Assembly (NCBI GenBank): GCA_963847675.1 | Contig: CAWKAP010000006.1 | Coordinates: 62,001-126,000, forward strand | Direction of reading: 5' to 3' | Length of the DNA: 64,000 nt | Source of the DNA: JADJWR01 sp963847675 | GTDB lineage: Bacteria; Pseudomonadota; Gammaproteobacteria; Burkholderiales; Burkholderiaceae_F | Shown here: in pieces, positions 19,826-28,051 of the stretch | Numbering within the stretch: the first letter of the stretch is position 1 | How the letters are laid out: the number at the start of each line of letters is the position of its first letter | Translations under genes and position numbers: made by a program | Notes under the pieces: generated by a model | What the model saw: only the letters and a program-made list of their open reading frames with translations | Databases searched by the model: none | Told to the model about the DNA's origin: nothing

Positions 19826-22189
19826 TCACGTGCCCGCAGCGTGCTTGGCTTCGGCGATCGCCCGCTTCACGCGCTCCTTGCGCGCGCGCGCCTGCAGCGC
19901 GTCGAGCAGCCGGTCGGGCGAGGCCGGCAGTTCGTGCAGGCGCAGGCCCGTGGCATCCGCGATGGCATTGGTCAGCGCCGGGATGAATCCGGACAGCGAC
20001 CCCTCGCCCGCCTCCTTGGCGCCGAACGGGCCGTTCGGATCGGGCGCCTCGACGATGAAGACGTCGATCGGCGGCGACTCGACGATCGTCGGCACGCGAT
20101 AGTCGATCAGGTTGGCCGCGAGCGGCAGCCCGTCGTGGTAACGCGTCTCCTCGCACAGTGCCTGGCCCATGCCCATCCACACCGAGCCCTGCACCTGGCC
20201 TTCCACCGAGAGCGGGTTGATGGCACGCCCGCAGTCGTGCGCGACCCACACCCGCGCCACCCTGACCACGCCGGTCGCCTCGTCGACCTCGACCTCGACC
20301 ACCTGCGCCGCGTACGAATAGCCCGCGCCGGTGCCGACCGCCGCGCCCTTGAACCTGCCGCCCTGCACTTCGACCGGCGTCGACCACACGCCCTTGACCG
20401 TCAGCGTGCCGGCGTCCTCGAGCGCCGCGCTGACCGCATCGCGGTAGCCGATCGACTTGTCGCTGCCCGTGGCGCGGTACAGCTCGCCGAGGCAGTCGAC
20501 CTCCGCCTCGCTCACGTCGAGCTTGCGCGCCGCCGCGGCGATCAGCAGCGCGCGCAGTGCCTCGGCGGCACGGATCGCCGCGTTGCCGACCATGAACGAC
20601 ACGCGCGACGAATACGAGCCGTTGTCCTTCGGCGTCACCGCGCTGTCGTTGGCGATCACGCGCAGCCGCGCGAGCGAAAGCCCGAGCACCTCGGCCACCG
20701 CCTGCGCCAGCAGCGTCGACGAGCCCTGGCCGATGTCGGCCGCGCCGGTGAGCACGGTGATGCTGCCGTCGAAGTCGAGCTTCAGGTTCACCACCGCGTG
20801 CGGCTCGCCGGTCCAGTGCACCGGCTTGGCCGAGCCGCTGACGTAGTGCGAGCAGGCCATGCCGAGGCCGTGCCCCTTCGGCAGCCGGCCGCGCCGCTCG
20901 CGCCACCGCGACGCGGCCTCGACCTTGTCGAGGCATTCGGCGAGCCCGCAGGAGTTGACCTGCAGGTCGTTGATCGTGCGGTGCGGCGCGGCGAACAGGT
21001 TGGCCCGCCGCACCGCGAACGGATCGAGCCCCAGGTCGGCGCCCATCGAGTCGAGCAGCGCTTCGAACGCGTGGCGAACGTCGACCGAGCCGTGCCCGCG
21101 CATCGCGCCGTTGGGCGGCGTGTTCGCGTACACGCGCAGGCCGTGGTAGCGGCTCGCCGGCACGCGATAGATCGCGTGCAGCAGCGCGCCGGCATAGAGG
21201 ATCGTCACCAGCCCGTAGCCGGCATAGGCGCCGCCGCGCTGGATCACCTCGCAGTCGACCGCGGTGATCCGGCCATCGCGCGTCAGCCCGATCTTCAGCC
21301 GGATGTCCGTTTCCGGACGCCCGCGATGGGTGAGAAAGGTTTCCTCGCGCGACAGTTCGAGCCTGACCGTGGCCGCGGCAGCGCGCGCCAGCAGCGCGAC
21401 GACGATCTCGAAATTCAGCGTCTCGGTGCGGTGGCCGAAGCCGCCGCCGACGAAGGGCTTGACGACGCGGATCTGCGACTCGTCGAGTTTCAGGCACCGC
21501 GCCAGCGCCAGGTGCACGTAGTACGGCACCTGGGTGACCGAGTGCAGCGTCAGGCGGTCGCGCTCGGCGTCCCATTCGGCGAGCGCGGCGTTCGGCTCCA
21601 TCATCGCGTGCGTGACTTCGGCGTAATGGAAGCGCTCCTCGCGCACCAGCGCGGCAGCATCGAAGCCCGCTTCGACGTCGCCGAAGGTCTGATCGACTTC
21701 ACGCTCGATGTTGCCGGGCTTGTTCGGGTGCAACTGGATCGCCTCCGGCGCCAGCGCCGCTGCGGCGTCGAACAGCGCCGGCAGCGGTTCGAGGTCGAGC
21801 ACGATCGCCGCCAGTGCCGCGCGCGCCGTCCTGTCGTCGACCGCCGCCACCGCCGCCACGGGTTCGCCGCGATAGCGGACACGTTCGCGGGCGAGCGGGA
21901 ACTCGTTGCAGGCGATCGGGATCACGCCGTACGGCACGTCGCAGTCCTCGCCGGTGATCACGGCGCGCACGCCGGGCATCGCGCGGGCGGCGCGCGTGTC
22001 GATGCCGCGGATCCGTGCGTGCGGCAGCGGGCTGCGCAGGATGGCGCCGACCAGCGCGTGGCGCGCCGGCAGGTCGGCCGTGTACAGCGCGCGGCCGGTG
22101 ACCTTCTCGACACCGTCGATCAGCGGTTGCCGAACGCCCACCGCAGCAGAAACAGCGATGCGAAGCGCAGTGTCGTCGGGGGCGTTCAT
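19826..22189 (-). CDS. hcrA: 4-hydroxybenzoyl-CoA reductase alpha subunit (molybdopterin)
   Basis: The catalytic molybdenum (MCD) subunit of the xanthine-oxidase family. The start at 22189 (MNAPDDTALRIAV) gives 787 residues. The upstream ATG at 22231 adds 14 residues with no family support. The molybdopterin contacts PFVGGGFGHRTE and GAADIGQGSS and the active-site glutamate segment PFGAKEAGEGSLSG near the C-terminus are present. hcrB follows with a 1-bp gap. hcrC lies upstream, with a 131-bp spacer holding an inverted repeat. The frame is intact over 2.4 kb, in contrast to hcrB. Confidence 0.93.
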   Translation of the reverse strand: MNAPDDTALRIAVSAAVGVRQPLIDGVEKVTGRALYTADLPARHALVGAILRSPLPHARIRGIDTRAARAMPGVRAVITGEDCDVPYGVIPIACNEFPLARERVRYRGEPVAAVAAVDDRTARAALAAIVLDLEPLPALFDAAAALAPEAIQLHPNKPGNIEREVDQTFGDVEAGFDAAALVREERFHYAEVTHAMMEPNAALAEWDAERDRLTLHSVTQVPYYVHLALARCLKLDESQIRVVKPFVGGGFGHRTETLNFEIVVALLARAAAATVRLELSREETFLTHRGRPETDIRLKIGLTRDGRITAVDCEVIQRGGAYAGYGLVTILYAGALLHAIYRVPASRYHGLRVYANTPPNGAMRGHGSVDVRHAFEALLDSMGADLGLDPFAVRRANLFAAPHRTINDLQVNSCGLAECLDKVEAASRWRERRGRLPKGHGLGMACSHYVSGSAKPVHWTGEPHAVVNLKLDFDGSITVLTGAADIGQGSSTLLAQAVAEVLGLSLARLRVIANDSAVTPKDNGSYSSRVSFMVGNAAIRAAEALRALLIAAAARKLDVSEAEVDCLGELYRATGSDKSIGYRDAVSAALEDAGTLTVKGVWSTPVEVQGGRFKGAAVGTGAGYSYAAQVVEVEVDEATGVVRVARVWVAHDCGRAINPLSVEGQVQGSVWMGMGQALCEETRYHDGLPLAANLIDYRVPTIVESPPIDVFIVEAPDPNGPFGAKEAGEGSLSGFIPALTNAIADATGLRLHELPASPDRLLDALQARARKERVKRAIAEAKHAAGT

Positions 22190-22243
22190 AAGCAACTTCT
22201 TCGCCGGTGAACCCGTGAGAATCCGAGCCAAAGGGCCGTGTCA

Positions 22244-22312
22244 GCTCCGCAAAAGCGGAGATCCAGCCTCGGTCGCCCCGAAGACACCGGGTTCCCGCTT
22301 GCGCGGGAACGA
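22244..22312. repeat. REP-like pair of hairpins between hcrC and hcrA
   Basis: Two short palindromes, a degenerate ctccgcaaaagcggag and a good ttcccgcttgcgcgggaa at 22292-22309, lie in the spacer between hcrC and hcrA. The same two-hairpin unit occurs at 35705-35776 and 49811-49878. It matches the common proteobacterial intergenic repeat with GTCATTCCCGCG arms. Confidence 0.65.
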
Positions 22313-22320
22313 CGCGCTCG

Positions 22321-22800
22321 TCATCGCGCAGCTCCTGCAGTTGAACTCGCCGCCTGCACCGCTTCGATGATCTTCACGTAACCGGTGCAGCGGCACAGGT
22401 TGCCGGACAGCGACTCGCGGATCTGCGTTTCGTCGGGATCGGGGTTCCGGCGCAGCAGCGCCTCGGCCGCCATGATCATCCCCGGCGTGCAGAAGCCACA
22501 CTGCGTGCCGAGCTTCTCGTGGAAGGCCTGCTGCAGCCGGCTCATCCGTCCATTGGCCGCCAGCGCCTCGATCGTCTCCACCTGCTGCCCTTCGCAGCGC
22601 ACGGCCAGGGTGATGCAGGCCAGGCGCGGCTCGCCGTCGATCAGCACCGTGCACGCGCCGCACTCGCCGCCGTCGCAGCCGCGCTTGGTCCCGGTGAGCC
22701 CGAGGTCGTCGCGCAGGTAGTCGATCAGCAGCGTGTGATCGGCGACCGCGTCCTCGCGGCTGCGGCCGTTGACACTGAGACGCAGCAGCCGCTTGGCCAT
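22321..22800 (-). CDS. hcrC: 4-hydroxybenzoyl-CoA reductase gamma subunit (2 x [2Fe-2S])
   Basis: The small iron-sulfur subunit that carries electrons within 4-hydroxybenzoyl-CoA reductase. The 159-residue protein has the plant-type [2Fe-2S] motif GCDGGECGACTVL (residues about 41-53) and the second cluster motifs CGFCTPGMIM and NLCRCTGY, as in all small subunits of this family. The start at 22800 (MAKRLLRLSVNG) is well supported; the longer open frame is not. It is the first hcr gene, 29 bp downstream of padD, so hcr may be transcribed with padC-padD. Confidence 0.93.
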   Translation of the reverse strand: MAKRLLRLSVNGRSREDAVADHTLLIDYLRDDLGLTGTKRGCDGGECGACTVLIDGEPRLACITLAVRCEGQQVETIEALAANGRMSRLQQAFHEKLGTQCGFCTPGMIMAAEALLRRNPDPDETQIRESLSGNLCRCTGYVKIIEAVQAASSTAGAAR

Positions 22801-22829
22801 CGTGCCGTCGCCGCCGGGTCCTGCGCGGC

Positions 22830-23690
22830 CTAACCGCCGAACGGCCGCGCGCCGCGCACCGGAAGTGCCTGCAGCGCGAAGCCCTGGTTGTAGCCGGCGC
22901 GCGTGATCAGCGTGAACTTCAGATAGGCGCCGGCAAGCGCCGCCGCCAGTCCGGCCAGGGCGCCGAGCGCGACGGCCGTCGTGCCGCCCGTCCACGACGC
23001 CGCGAGCAGCAGTGCGAGCGGCACCGCGGTGCCGCCGATCAGCATCGCGCGGCCGGCACGGTCGAGCGCGCGATTGGCGCGCGGCGCGATGCGGCCGGAC
23101 AAGCGCTGCCGATAGGCGAGCAGGATCGCCGCCCGCGCCAGCACCAGCACGCCGAAGAGGACAGCCATCGCCGCGCCAGCCGGTGCATGCCAAAGCAGCG
23201 CCACGAAGAACACTCCGGCCCCCTCCGCCAGGCTCGTGCTCAGCAGCAGCGGCACGGTCAGCGGCTCACGCCATGCGGTGATACCTCGCGCCGCCCGCAG
23301 CATGCGGCCCTGGCAGTAGACGAACACGAGCGCCAGCGCTGCCGGCAGCCAGACGAGACCATCGATGCCGGCGTACACGCCGGCCGCCGCCGCGATGCCC
23401 ACCGGAAGCAACACCGTCGCAACGATCGCCTCGCGCGTCATCCATGACGTGCGCGCGTTGAAGAAGACGTGCAGCGCTCTCAGCGGGCGGCCGAGTTCGA
23501 GCCAGACACAGCTCAGGCCGAGGCCGACCAGCGCCAGTCCGGCGAGCAGCAGCGCGGCAGCCAACGCGCCTTGCATGCCGGCCAGAGCGGTGAAGACGAT
23601 CAGGCCGCTGCCGGCACCGCCGCCGATGAAGTTTCCGGCGGCGCGCCAGTCCCATTGCGTCTGCTGCCAGGGATTCGGACCGAAGCTCAT
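22830..23690 (-). CDS. padD: DmsC/PadD-like membrane anchor subunit
   Basis: A 286-residue integral membrane protein with about eight TM segments, resembling the quinone-reactive anchor of DMSO-reductase-type enzymes. The segments WLELGRPLRALHVF, RTSWMTREA and RAGYNQGFALQALPVRG are typical of the PadD/DmsC group. It starts at 23690, overlapping the end of the upstream ferredoxin-like gene by 4 bp. With that gene it forms two subunits of a phenylacetyl-CoA:acceptor oxidoreductase. The catalytic subunit is not adjacent; the only candidate in the window is at 38866-41613. The symbol is assigned by analogy to Aromatoleum pad genes. Confidence 0.68.
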   Translation of the reverse strand: MSFGPNPWQQTQWDWRAAGNFIGGGAGSGLIVFTALAGMQGALAAALLLAGLALVGLGLSCVWLELGRPLRALHVFFNARTSWMTREAIVATVLLPVGIAAAAGVYAGIDGLVWLPAALALVFVYCQGRMLRAARGITAWREPLTVPLLLSTSLAEGAGVFFVALLWHAPAGAAMAVLFGVLVLARAAILLAYRQRLSGRIAPRANRALDRAGRAMLIGGTAVPLALLLAASWTGGTTAVALGALAGLAAALAGAYLKFTLITRAGYNQGFALQALPVRGARPFGG

Positions 23691-24409
23691 GTCTGACCTC
23701 CGCGAAGCGCCGTCCTTTTCCCCTCCCCTTCAAGGGGAGGGGCATGGGGTGGGGATGGGTCGACAGCTTCCCTGTCCCACAGGTAGAAGAACCCCGGCCC
23801 GTTGCCGAGCTCCTCGTGCATGCGGAAGTGCTGGTTCTCGGCGAGCAGCTTCGACACGTTGCTTTCGGGATCCTCGAGATCGCCGAAGGTCATCGCCCTG
23901 GCGATGCAGGCGTTGACGCAGGCCGGCGTGGCCTCGGGATCGACCCCGGGCCGCAGGCCGCTCGCGAGGCCTTCGTCGATCCGGTCGACGCACAAGGTGC
24001 ACTTGGTGGCCACCGCGAGGCGCGCCGCCTTGTGCGTGATCGTCTCGCTCTCGATCGGCTCGCCGTAGGCGAAGCTGGGGTGAAGCGTCCGGTAGCGCGC
24101 CTGGTACGGGCATGCCACCGCGCAGTACGCGCAGCCGATGCACAGGTCGTAGTCCATCGTCACGATGCCGTCGGCGCGCTTGCGCGTGGCCGTGCTCGGG
24201 CAGGCCTGAACGCACGACGGATCGTCGCAGTGCTGGCAGCCCACCGGGACGAACACCCGGCTGACTTCCGGGTACTCGCCGAACTCCATGTCGATCACGC
24301 GCCGCCACTGCACGCCCGGCGGTGTCGCATTGGTGACCTTGCACGACGCGGTGCAGGTCTGGCAGCCGACGCAGCGACGCAGGTCGGCGACCATTGCCCA
24401 GCGGGTCAT
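23687..24409 (-). CDS. padC: PadC/DmsB-like iron-sulfur subunit (4 x [4Fe-4S])
   Basis: The electron-transfer subunit of a bis-MGD molybdoenzyme. Over 240 residues it carries the four-cluster cysteine pattern of this family: LRRCVGCQTCTASC near the start, then GCQHCDDPSCVQACPSTAT, CIGCAYCAVACPY, and the late KCTLCVDR with PACVNAC. The last about 22 codons are encoded by a palindromic repeat (23720-23760) and read as a Pro/Gly-rich tail after LWDREAVD. The natural C-terminus was probably shorter before the repeat arrived. It overlaps padD (ATGA-type). Function as PadC is inferred from the pad and hcr context. Confidence 0.72.
   Translation of the reverse strand: MTRWAMVADLRRCVGCQTCTASCKVTNATPPGVQWRRVIDMEFGEYPEVSRVFVPVGCQHCDDPSCVQACPSTATRKRADGIVTMDYDLCIGCAYCAVACPYQARYRTLHPSFAYGEPIESETITHKAARLAVATKCTLCVDRIDEGLASGLRPGVDPEATPACVNACIARAMTFGDLEDPESNVSKLLAENQHFRMHEELGNGPGFFYLWDREAVDPSPPHAPPLEGEGKRTALRGGQT
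23720..23760. repeat. 41-bp palindromic repeat inside the 3' end of padC
   Basis: The unit has arms cccctcccctt / aaggggagggg followed by a G-rich tail with gggg and atgggt blocks. The same 41-bp unit occurs twice, in inverted orientation, at 47677-47779 between oah and dch. Here it lies inside the reading frame of padC and supplies its C-terminal codons. Confidence 0.65.
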
Positions 24410-24629
24410 TCGTCTGTCTCCTTGGCGTGCCGCGCGGTCATCACGTCGCCGCCTGCTCCGGCCACCCTTTCGGAAAGCCGCTGCGCAGTCCCGACGACAT
24501 CGACCACGTCGTGTTCTTCCGTTGCCGGACTCCCGTTCCGCGTCGCCCGCGCAACGGGCCTCGCTTCACCGGAAACCTTGAATCGGGCTATTCTTGCAAT
24601 TCAATACCATTATTCTTTAATTCAGGTCA
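24410..24629. promoter_or_regulatory. Divergent promoter region between padC and the GNAT gene
   Basis: A 220-bp gap between divergent genes. An A+T-rich block at 24590-24625 contains a possible plus-strand promoter, TTGCAA (24594-24599) and TTTAAT (24616-24621), with 16-bp spacing. It also holds a short dyad, TTGCAATTCAA. The proposed -10 box ends only 8 bp before the ATG, so the real promoter may be different. The word CAATACCA (24602-24609) also occurs in the boxC/bclA promoter region. Confidence 0.4.
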
Positions 24630-25130
24630 ATGAGCAGAAGAAAAGCCGCGCGGGCGAACGCCGAGCCTGCCGTGGCGCAGCGCAGCGATCTGGCCATCCG
24701 TCCGGTCCGTCGCGGCGACCTCGAGGCCGTGATCGCCATCGACACGCAGGTCACCGGGCTGGAGAAGCGCGATTACTGGCGATCCGTCTACCGCCGCTAC
24801 GGCGAATCGGCGACCACGGCCAGCGCGCAGTTCCTGGTCGCCGAGTCGGGCGGCGAGGTCGTGGGCTTCGTGATCGGCGAGGTGCGCGACTGGGAATTCG
24901 GCGCCCCGCCCTGCGGCTGGGTGTTCGCGATCGACGTGCGTCCGGACGCGCGGCTGGCCGGCATCGGCACGCGCCTGCTGGAGTCGATCTGCGCGAGCTT
25001 CCGGCGTGCCGGGGTGCGCAAGGTGCGCACGATGCTGGCCAGCGACAACACGCTGATCCTGTCGTTCTTCCGCAGCCAGGGCATGATGGCCGGCCGCTTC
25101 ATCCCCCTCGAAATGGACCTCGAAGGATGA
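24630..25130 (+). CDS. GNAT-family N-acetyltransferase
   Basis: A 166-residue GCN5-related acetyltransferase. The acetyl-CoA binding core is visible as VFAIDVRPDARLAGIGTRLLESI (motif A, R/Q-x-x-G-x-G/A), followed by KVRTMLASDNTLILSFFRSQG. Its substrate is unknown. Its stop overlaps the ATG of an Rrf2-type regulator (ATGA), so the two are translationally coupled. They diverge from padC, which may hint at regulation of that operon. The start at 24630 is the first ATG after the A+T-rich promoter block. Confidence 0.82.
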   Translation: MSRRKAARANAEPAVAQRSDLAIRPVRRGDLEAVIAIDTQVTGLEKRDYWRSVYRRYGESATTASAQFLVAESGGEVVGFVIGEVRDWEFGAPPCGWVFAIDVRPDARLAGIGTRLLESICASFRRAGVRKVRTMLASDNTLILSFFRSQGMMAGRFIPLEMDLEG

Positions 25131-25585
25131 AGCTGCAGCAGAACAGCCTGCTCGCCCTGTACAGCCTGCTCGAGTTCGCCGGCGACCCGATGCGGCACAT
25201 CTCGGCGGCGGAGATCGCGCAGAAGTACCAGGTCTCGCCGCACCATCTGGCCAAGGTGCTGGCCGAACTGGCGCGCGCCGGCATCGTGCAGTCGGTACGC
25301 GGCGTCGGCGGCGGCTACCGCTTCGCAGCCAACGCACGTCGACTGACGCTGCTCGACGTGATCTCGCGCTTCGAGGACGTCGGCAGCGGGTCGACCGAAC
25401 GCAACGGCCGGACGCCGGCCGACCGGGCGCTGTCCACCGTGCTGACCGAGATCGACGAAATGGCCAAGGCGACGTTGAAGTCGGTCACCCTGGCCACGTT
25501 GCTGCGCCTGTCGCAGCAGAAAACGGATGCCGGCGCACCTCACGCGGCCGGCGCGCCGGCGCAGGGCAACCGGTTGCCGCGCTGA
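25127..25585 (+). CDS. Rrf2-family transcriptional regulator without iron-sulfur cysteines
   Basis: The 152-residue protein has the winged-helix domain of Rrf2 regulators: ALYSLLEFAGD, then ISAAEIAQKYQVSPHHLAKVLAELARAGIV and the wing SVRGVGGGYRFA. It contains no cysteine, so it cannot hold the [2Fe-2S] cluster seen in IscR or NsrR and probably senses something else. It is translationally coupled to the GNAT gene and diverges from the padC-padD-hcr genes, which makes it a candidate regulator of them. That role is inference. Confidence 0.85.
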   Translation: MKLQQNSLLALYSLLEFAGDPMRHISAAEIAQKYQVSPHHLAKVLAELARAGIVQSVRGVGGGYRFAANARRLTLLDVISRFEDVGSGSTERNGRTPADRALSTVLTEIDEMAKATLKSVTLATLLRLSQQKTDAGAPHAAGAPAQGNRLPR

Positions 25586-25635
25586 TCCGCCGAAGCGATG
25601 GCAAGGCGCGTGAAGCGGCGAGAGGAGAACGAACC

Positions 25636-27279
25636 ATGAGCAGCGCTTCGGCGAAGCCGTTCGGCAGCTTCGACTACGTGATCGTCGGCGCCGGCTCGGC
25701 AGGGTGCGTGCTGGCCAATCGCCTGTCGGCCGATCCGGACGTCTCGGTGCTGCTGGTCGAGGCCGGTGGCCGCGACGACTGGATCTGGATCCGCATCCCG
25801 GTCGGCTACCTGTACTGCATCAACAATCCGCGCACCGACTGGTGCTACCGGACCGAGCCCTGCGCCGGGCTGAACGGCCGCTCGATCATCTACGCACGCG
25901 GCAAGGTGCTCGGCGGCTGCTCGTCGATCAACGCGATGGTCTACATGCGCGGCCAGAGGCGCGATTACGACGAGTGGGCGCAGCTGACCGGCGACAGCGG
26001 CTGGAACTGGGACAGCGTGCTGCCGGTGTTCAGGCGCAGCGAGGACCACTGGGGCGGCGCCGACGAGGCGCACGGCGCCGGCGGCGAGTGGCGCGTCGAA
26101 CAGCAGCGCCTCGAGTGGGAGATCCTCGACTCATTCCGCGCCGCGATGGCCGAGACCGGCATCCCGCTCACCGACGACTTCAACCGCGGCGACAACGAGG
26201 GCACCGGCAGGTTCGAGGTCAACCAGCGGCGCGGCGTGCGCCTGAACGCCGCCGGAGCGTTCCTGCATCCGGTCGCGCAGCGAAAGAACCTGACCGTCGT
26301 CACGCAGGCGCACGTCACGCGGCTGCGCCTCGAAGGCAGGCGCACCACCGGTGTCGAGTTCCTGCGCGGCGGAGAACGGCATTTCGCCGCGGCGCGCATC
26401 GAGACCGTGATGGCCGCCGGCTCGATCGGCACGACGCAGATCCTGCAACTGTCCGGCATCGGCCCGGCGCCGCTGCTGCAGCGGCACGGCATCACGGTGG
26501 CGCACGAACTGCCGGGCGTGGGCGAGAACCTGCAGGACCACCTGCAGCTGCGCATGGGCTTCAAGGTGCAGAACGTGCTCACCCTGAACAAGCTCGCCAA
26601 CAGCTGGATCGGCAAGGCGAAGATGGCGCTCGAGTACGCGCTGTTCCGCACCGGTCCGCTGACCATGGCGCCGTCGCAGCTCGGCGGCTTCACCCGCTCC
26701 TCGACGGAGCATGCGACACCGAACATCGAGTACCACGTGCAGCCGCTGACGCTGGACAAGTTCGGCGAGCCGCTGCACAAGTTCCCCGCCTTCACCGCCA
26801 GCGTGTGCAACCTGCGCCCGACGTCGCGCGGCCACATCCGCATCAGGAGCGCCGACCACCGCGACGCGCCGGAAATCCAGCCGAACTACCTGTCGACGCC
26901 GGAAGACCACCAGGTGGCGGCCGACTCGCTGCGTCTGACGCGGCGCATCGTGCAGGCGCCGGCACTGGCCCGCTATACGCCCGACGAGTTCCTGCCGGGC
27001 CCGCAGGTGCAGAGCGACGCCGAACTGGTGCGCGCCGCCGGCGACATCGGCACGACGATCTTCCACCCGATCGGCACCTGCAAAATGGGGCGAGACGACG
27101 ACCCGATGGCGGTGGTCGACTCGCGCCTGCGGCTGCGCGGCCTCGAGCGGCTGCGCGTGGTCGACGCGTCAGTGATGCCGACCATCACCTCGGGCAACAC
27201 TGCCGCGCCGGTGATGATGATCGCCGAGCGCGGGGCGGAGATGATGCGGCAGGACCGCAAAGCAGCACGTATCGGTTAG
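25636..27279 (+). CDS. GMC-family FAD-dependent alcohol/choline dehydrogenase
   Basis: A 547-residue GMC oxidoreductase. The FAD dinucleotide-binding motif is VIVGAGSAGCVLANRL (residues about 15-30). The GMC signature GKVLGGCSSINAMVYMRG lies near residue 90. The C-terminal catalytic region includes FHPIGTCKMG and TSGNTAAPVMMIAERGAEMM. A GAGAGGAGA ribosome-binding site precedes the ATG at 25636. The alcohol substrate cannot be deduced. A fragment of a second copy of the 3' part of such a gene lies 540 bp downstream. The frame is intact. Confidence 0.88.
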   Translation: MSSASAKPFGSFDYVIVGAGSAGCVLANRLSADPDVSVLLVEAGGRDDWIWIRIPVGYLYCINNPRTDWCYRTEPCAGLNGRSIIYARGKVLGGCSSINAMVYMRGQRRDYDEWAQLTGDSGWNWDSVLPVFRRSEDHWGGADEAHGAGGEWRVEQQRLEWEILDSFRAAMAETGIPLTDDFNRGDNEGTGRFEVNQRRGVRLNAAGAFLHPVAQRKNLTVVTQAHVTRLRLEGRRTTGVEFLRGGERHFAAARIETVMAAGSIGTTQILQLSGIGPAPLLQRHGITVAHELPGVGENLQDHLQLRMGFKVQNVLTLNKLANSWIGKAKMALEYALFRTGPLTMAPSQLGGFTRSSTEHATPNIEYHVQPLTLDKFGEPLHKFPAFTASVCNLRPTSRGHIRIRSADHRDAPEIQPNYLSTPEDHQVAADSLRLTRRIVQAPALARYTPDEFLPGPQVQSDAELVRAAGDIGTTIFHPIGTCKMGRDDDPMAVVDSRLRLRGLERLRVVDASVMPTITSGNTAAPVMMIAERGAEMMRQDRKAARIG

Positions 27280-27356
27280 CGCAACGCCGCCAAATCGGCG
27301 CCTGCTTCCGTGTAACGCGCCGTCGCTCTGCTGGAGGAGAGTGCGCGGCGCTGTCT

Positions 27357-27554
27357 TCAGGCCGCGACCTGCTCGTAGGAGAAGTGCGGAATGCCAGCGC
27401 GCTGGGACGCATGCTCGACCGTGATTGCGCAAACGTTGCCCTGCGCATCGAGATCGAGCAGGGTGTTCTCGTCCAGGTCACGCGTCTCGGCGACGGGCGC
27501 GTCCTTGAACTCGATCAGAAGCGTATCGGTGTCTTCGAAGTAGCGGATTCTCAT
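27357..27554 (-). CDS. DUF2283-family small protein
   Basis: A 65-residue protein starting MRIRYFEDTDTLLIEF, with an LDENTLLDLDAQGNV segment, characteristic of DUF2283. These small proteins are usually encoded right after a DUF4258 protein and are suspected partners in toxin-antitoxin-like pairs. Here the ATG overlaps the expected stop of the upstream DUF4258 gene by 4 bp, so the pair is translationally coupled. The pair sits between a full GMC gene and a GMC fragment, so it may have arrived with a rearrangement. Confidence 0.75.
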   Translation of the reverse strand: MRIRYFEDTDTLLIEFKDAPVAETRDLDENTLLDLDAQGNVCAITVEHASQRAGIPHFSYEQVAA

Positions 27555-27786
27555 GGCGCAAACCTTCGGTCGAAGAACGCATTGTGGATCGTTTCGCCGT
27601 CGCGAGGAGAACGACGCGAAGATAACGATTCTCGGCCTCGGGAATATGGACCCATCGCCGGATGCGACCATCCGCCTGCACGGCTTCCTTGACCGGGGCC
27701 TGAATCGCTCGTTCGATCCACTCGTCACGGATTGCAGCTCGATCGGGTCGTCTCCGGAGCGCATCGAAATAGCGCGTCGTTTTCAT
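27551..27786 (-). CDS. DUF4258-family small protein (frame lost by one base)
   Basis: The N-terminal part MKTTRYFDALRRRPDR...IRDEWIERAI...RIRRWVHIPEAENRYLRVVLL matches DUF4258 proteins. The published frame then runs into an Arg/Ser-rich tail. If one base is restored in the Ala codon near 27614, the frame continues DGETIHNAFFDRRFAP and stops at a TGA overlapping the DUF2283 ATG, exactly as in intact pairs. I therefore treat it as an intact gene with a consensus fault. A possible toxin-like role is only family lore. Confidence 0.7.
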
Positions 27787-27815
27787 GGCCGCAAATTAAC
27801 AGAGTCCGGTTGCCG

Positions 27816-28028
27816 CGCCGCATCGCGCAGACGCCCTCGCTCGCCCGCTACACACCCAACGAGTTCCTGCCGGGACCGCAGGTGCAAAGCGATGCCGAAC
27901 TGGTGCGCGCCGCCGGCGACATCGGCACGACGATCTTCCACCGGATCGGCACCTGCAAGATGGGGTGAGACGACGACCCGATGGCCGTCGTCGACTCGCG
28001 CCTGCGGCTGCGCGGCATCGCGCGCCGG
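27816..28028 (+). pseudogene. Remnant of a second GMC oxidoreductase gene (C-terminal part)
   Basis: This 213-bp stretch is closely similar to the 26941-27154 part of the upstream GMC gene. It encodes TPNEFLPGPQVQSDAELVRAAGDIG and FHRIGTCKMG. It has no start, an in-frame TGA at 27966-27968 directly after the CKMG motif, and no C-terminal SGNTAAP region. It is a decayed piece of a paralogue or of a local duplication. The DUF4258/DUF2283 pair lies between the intact gene and this fragment. Confidence 0.85.
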
Positions 28029-28051
28029 TTAGTGGCACCGGCGGACATCGC

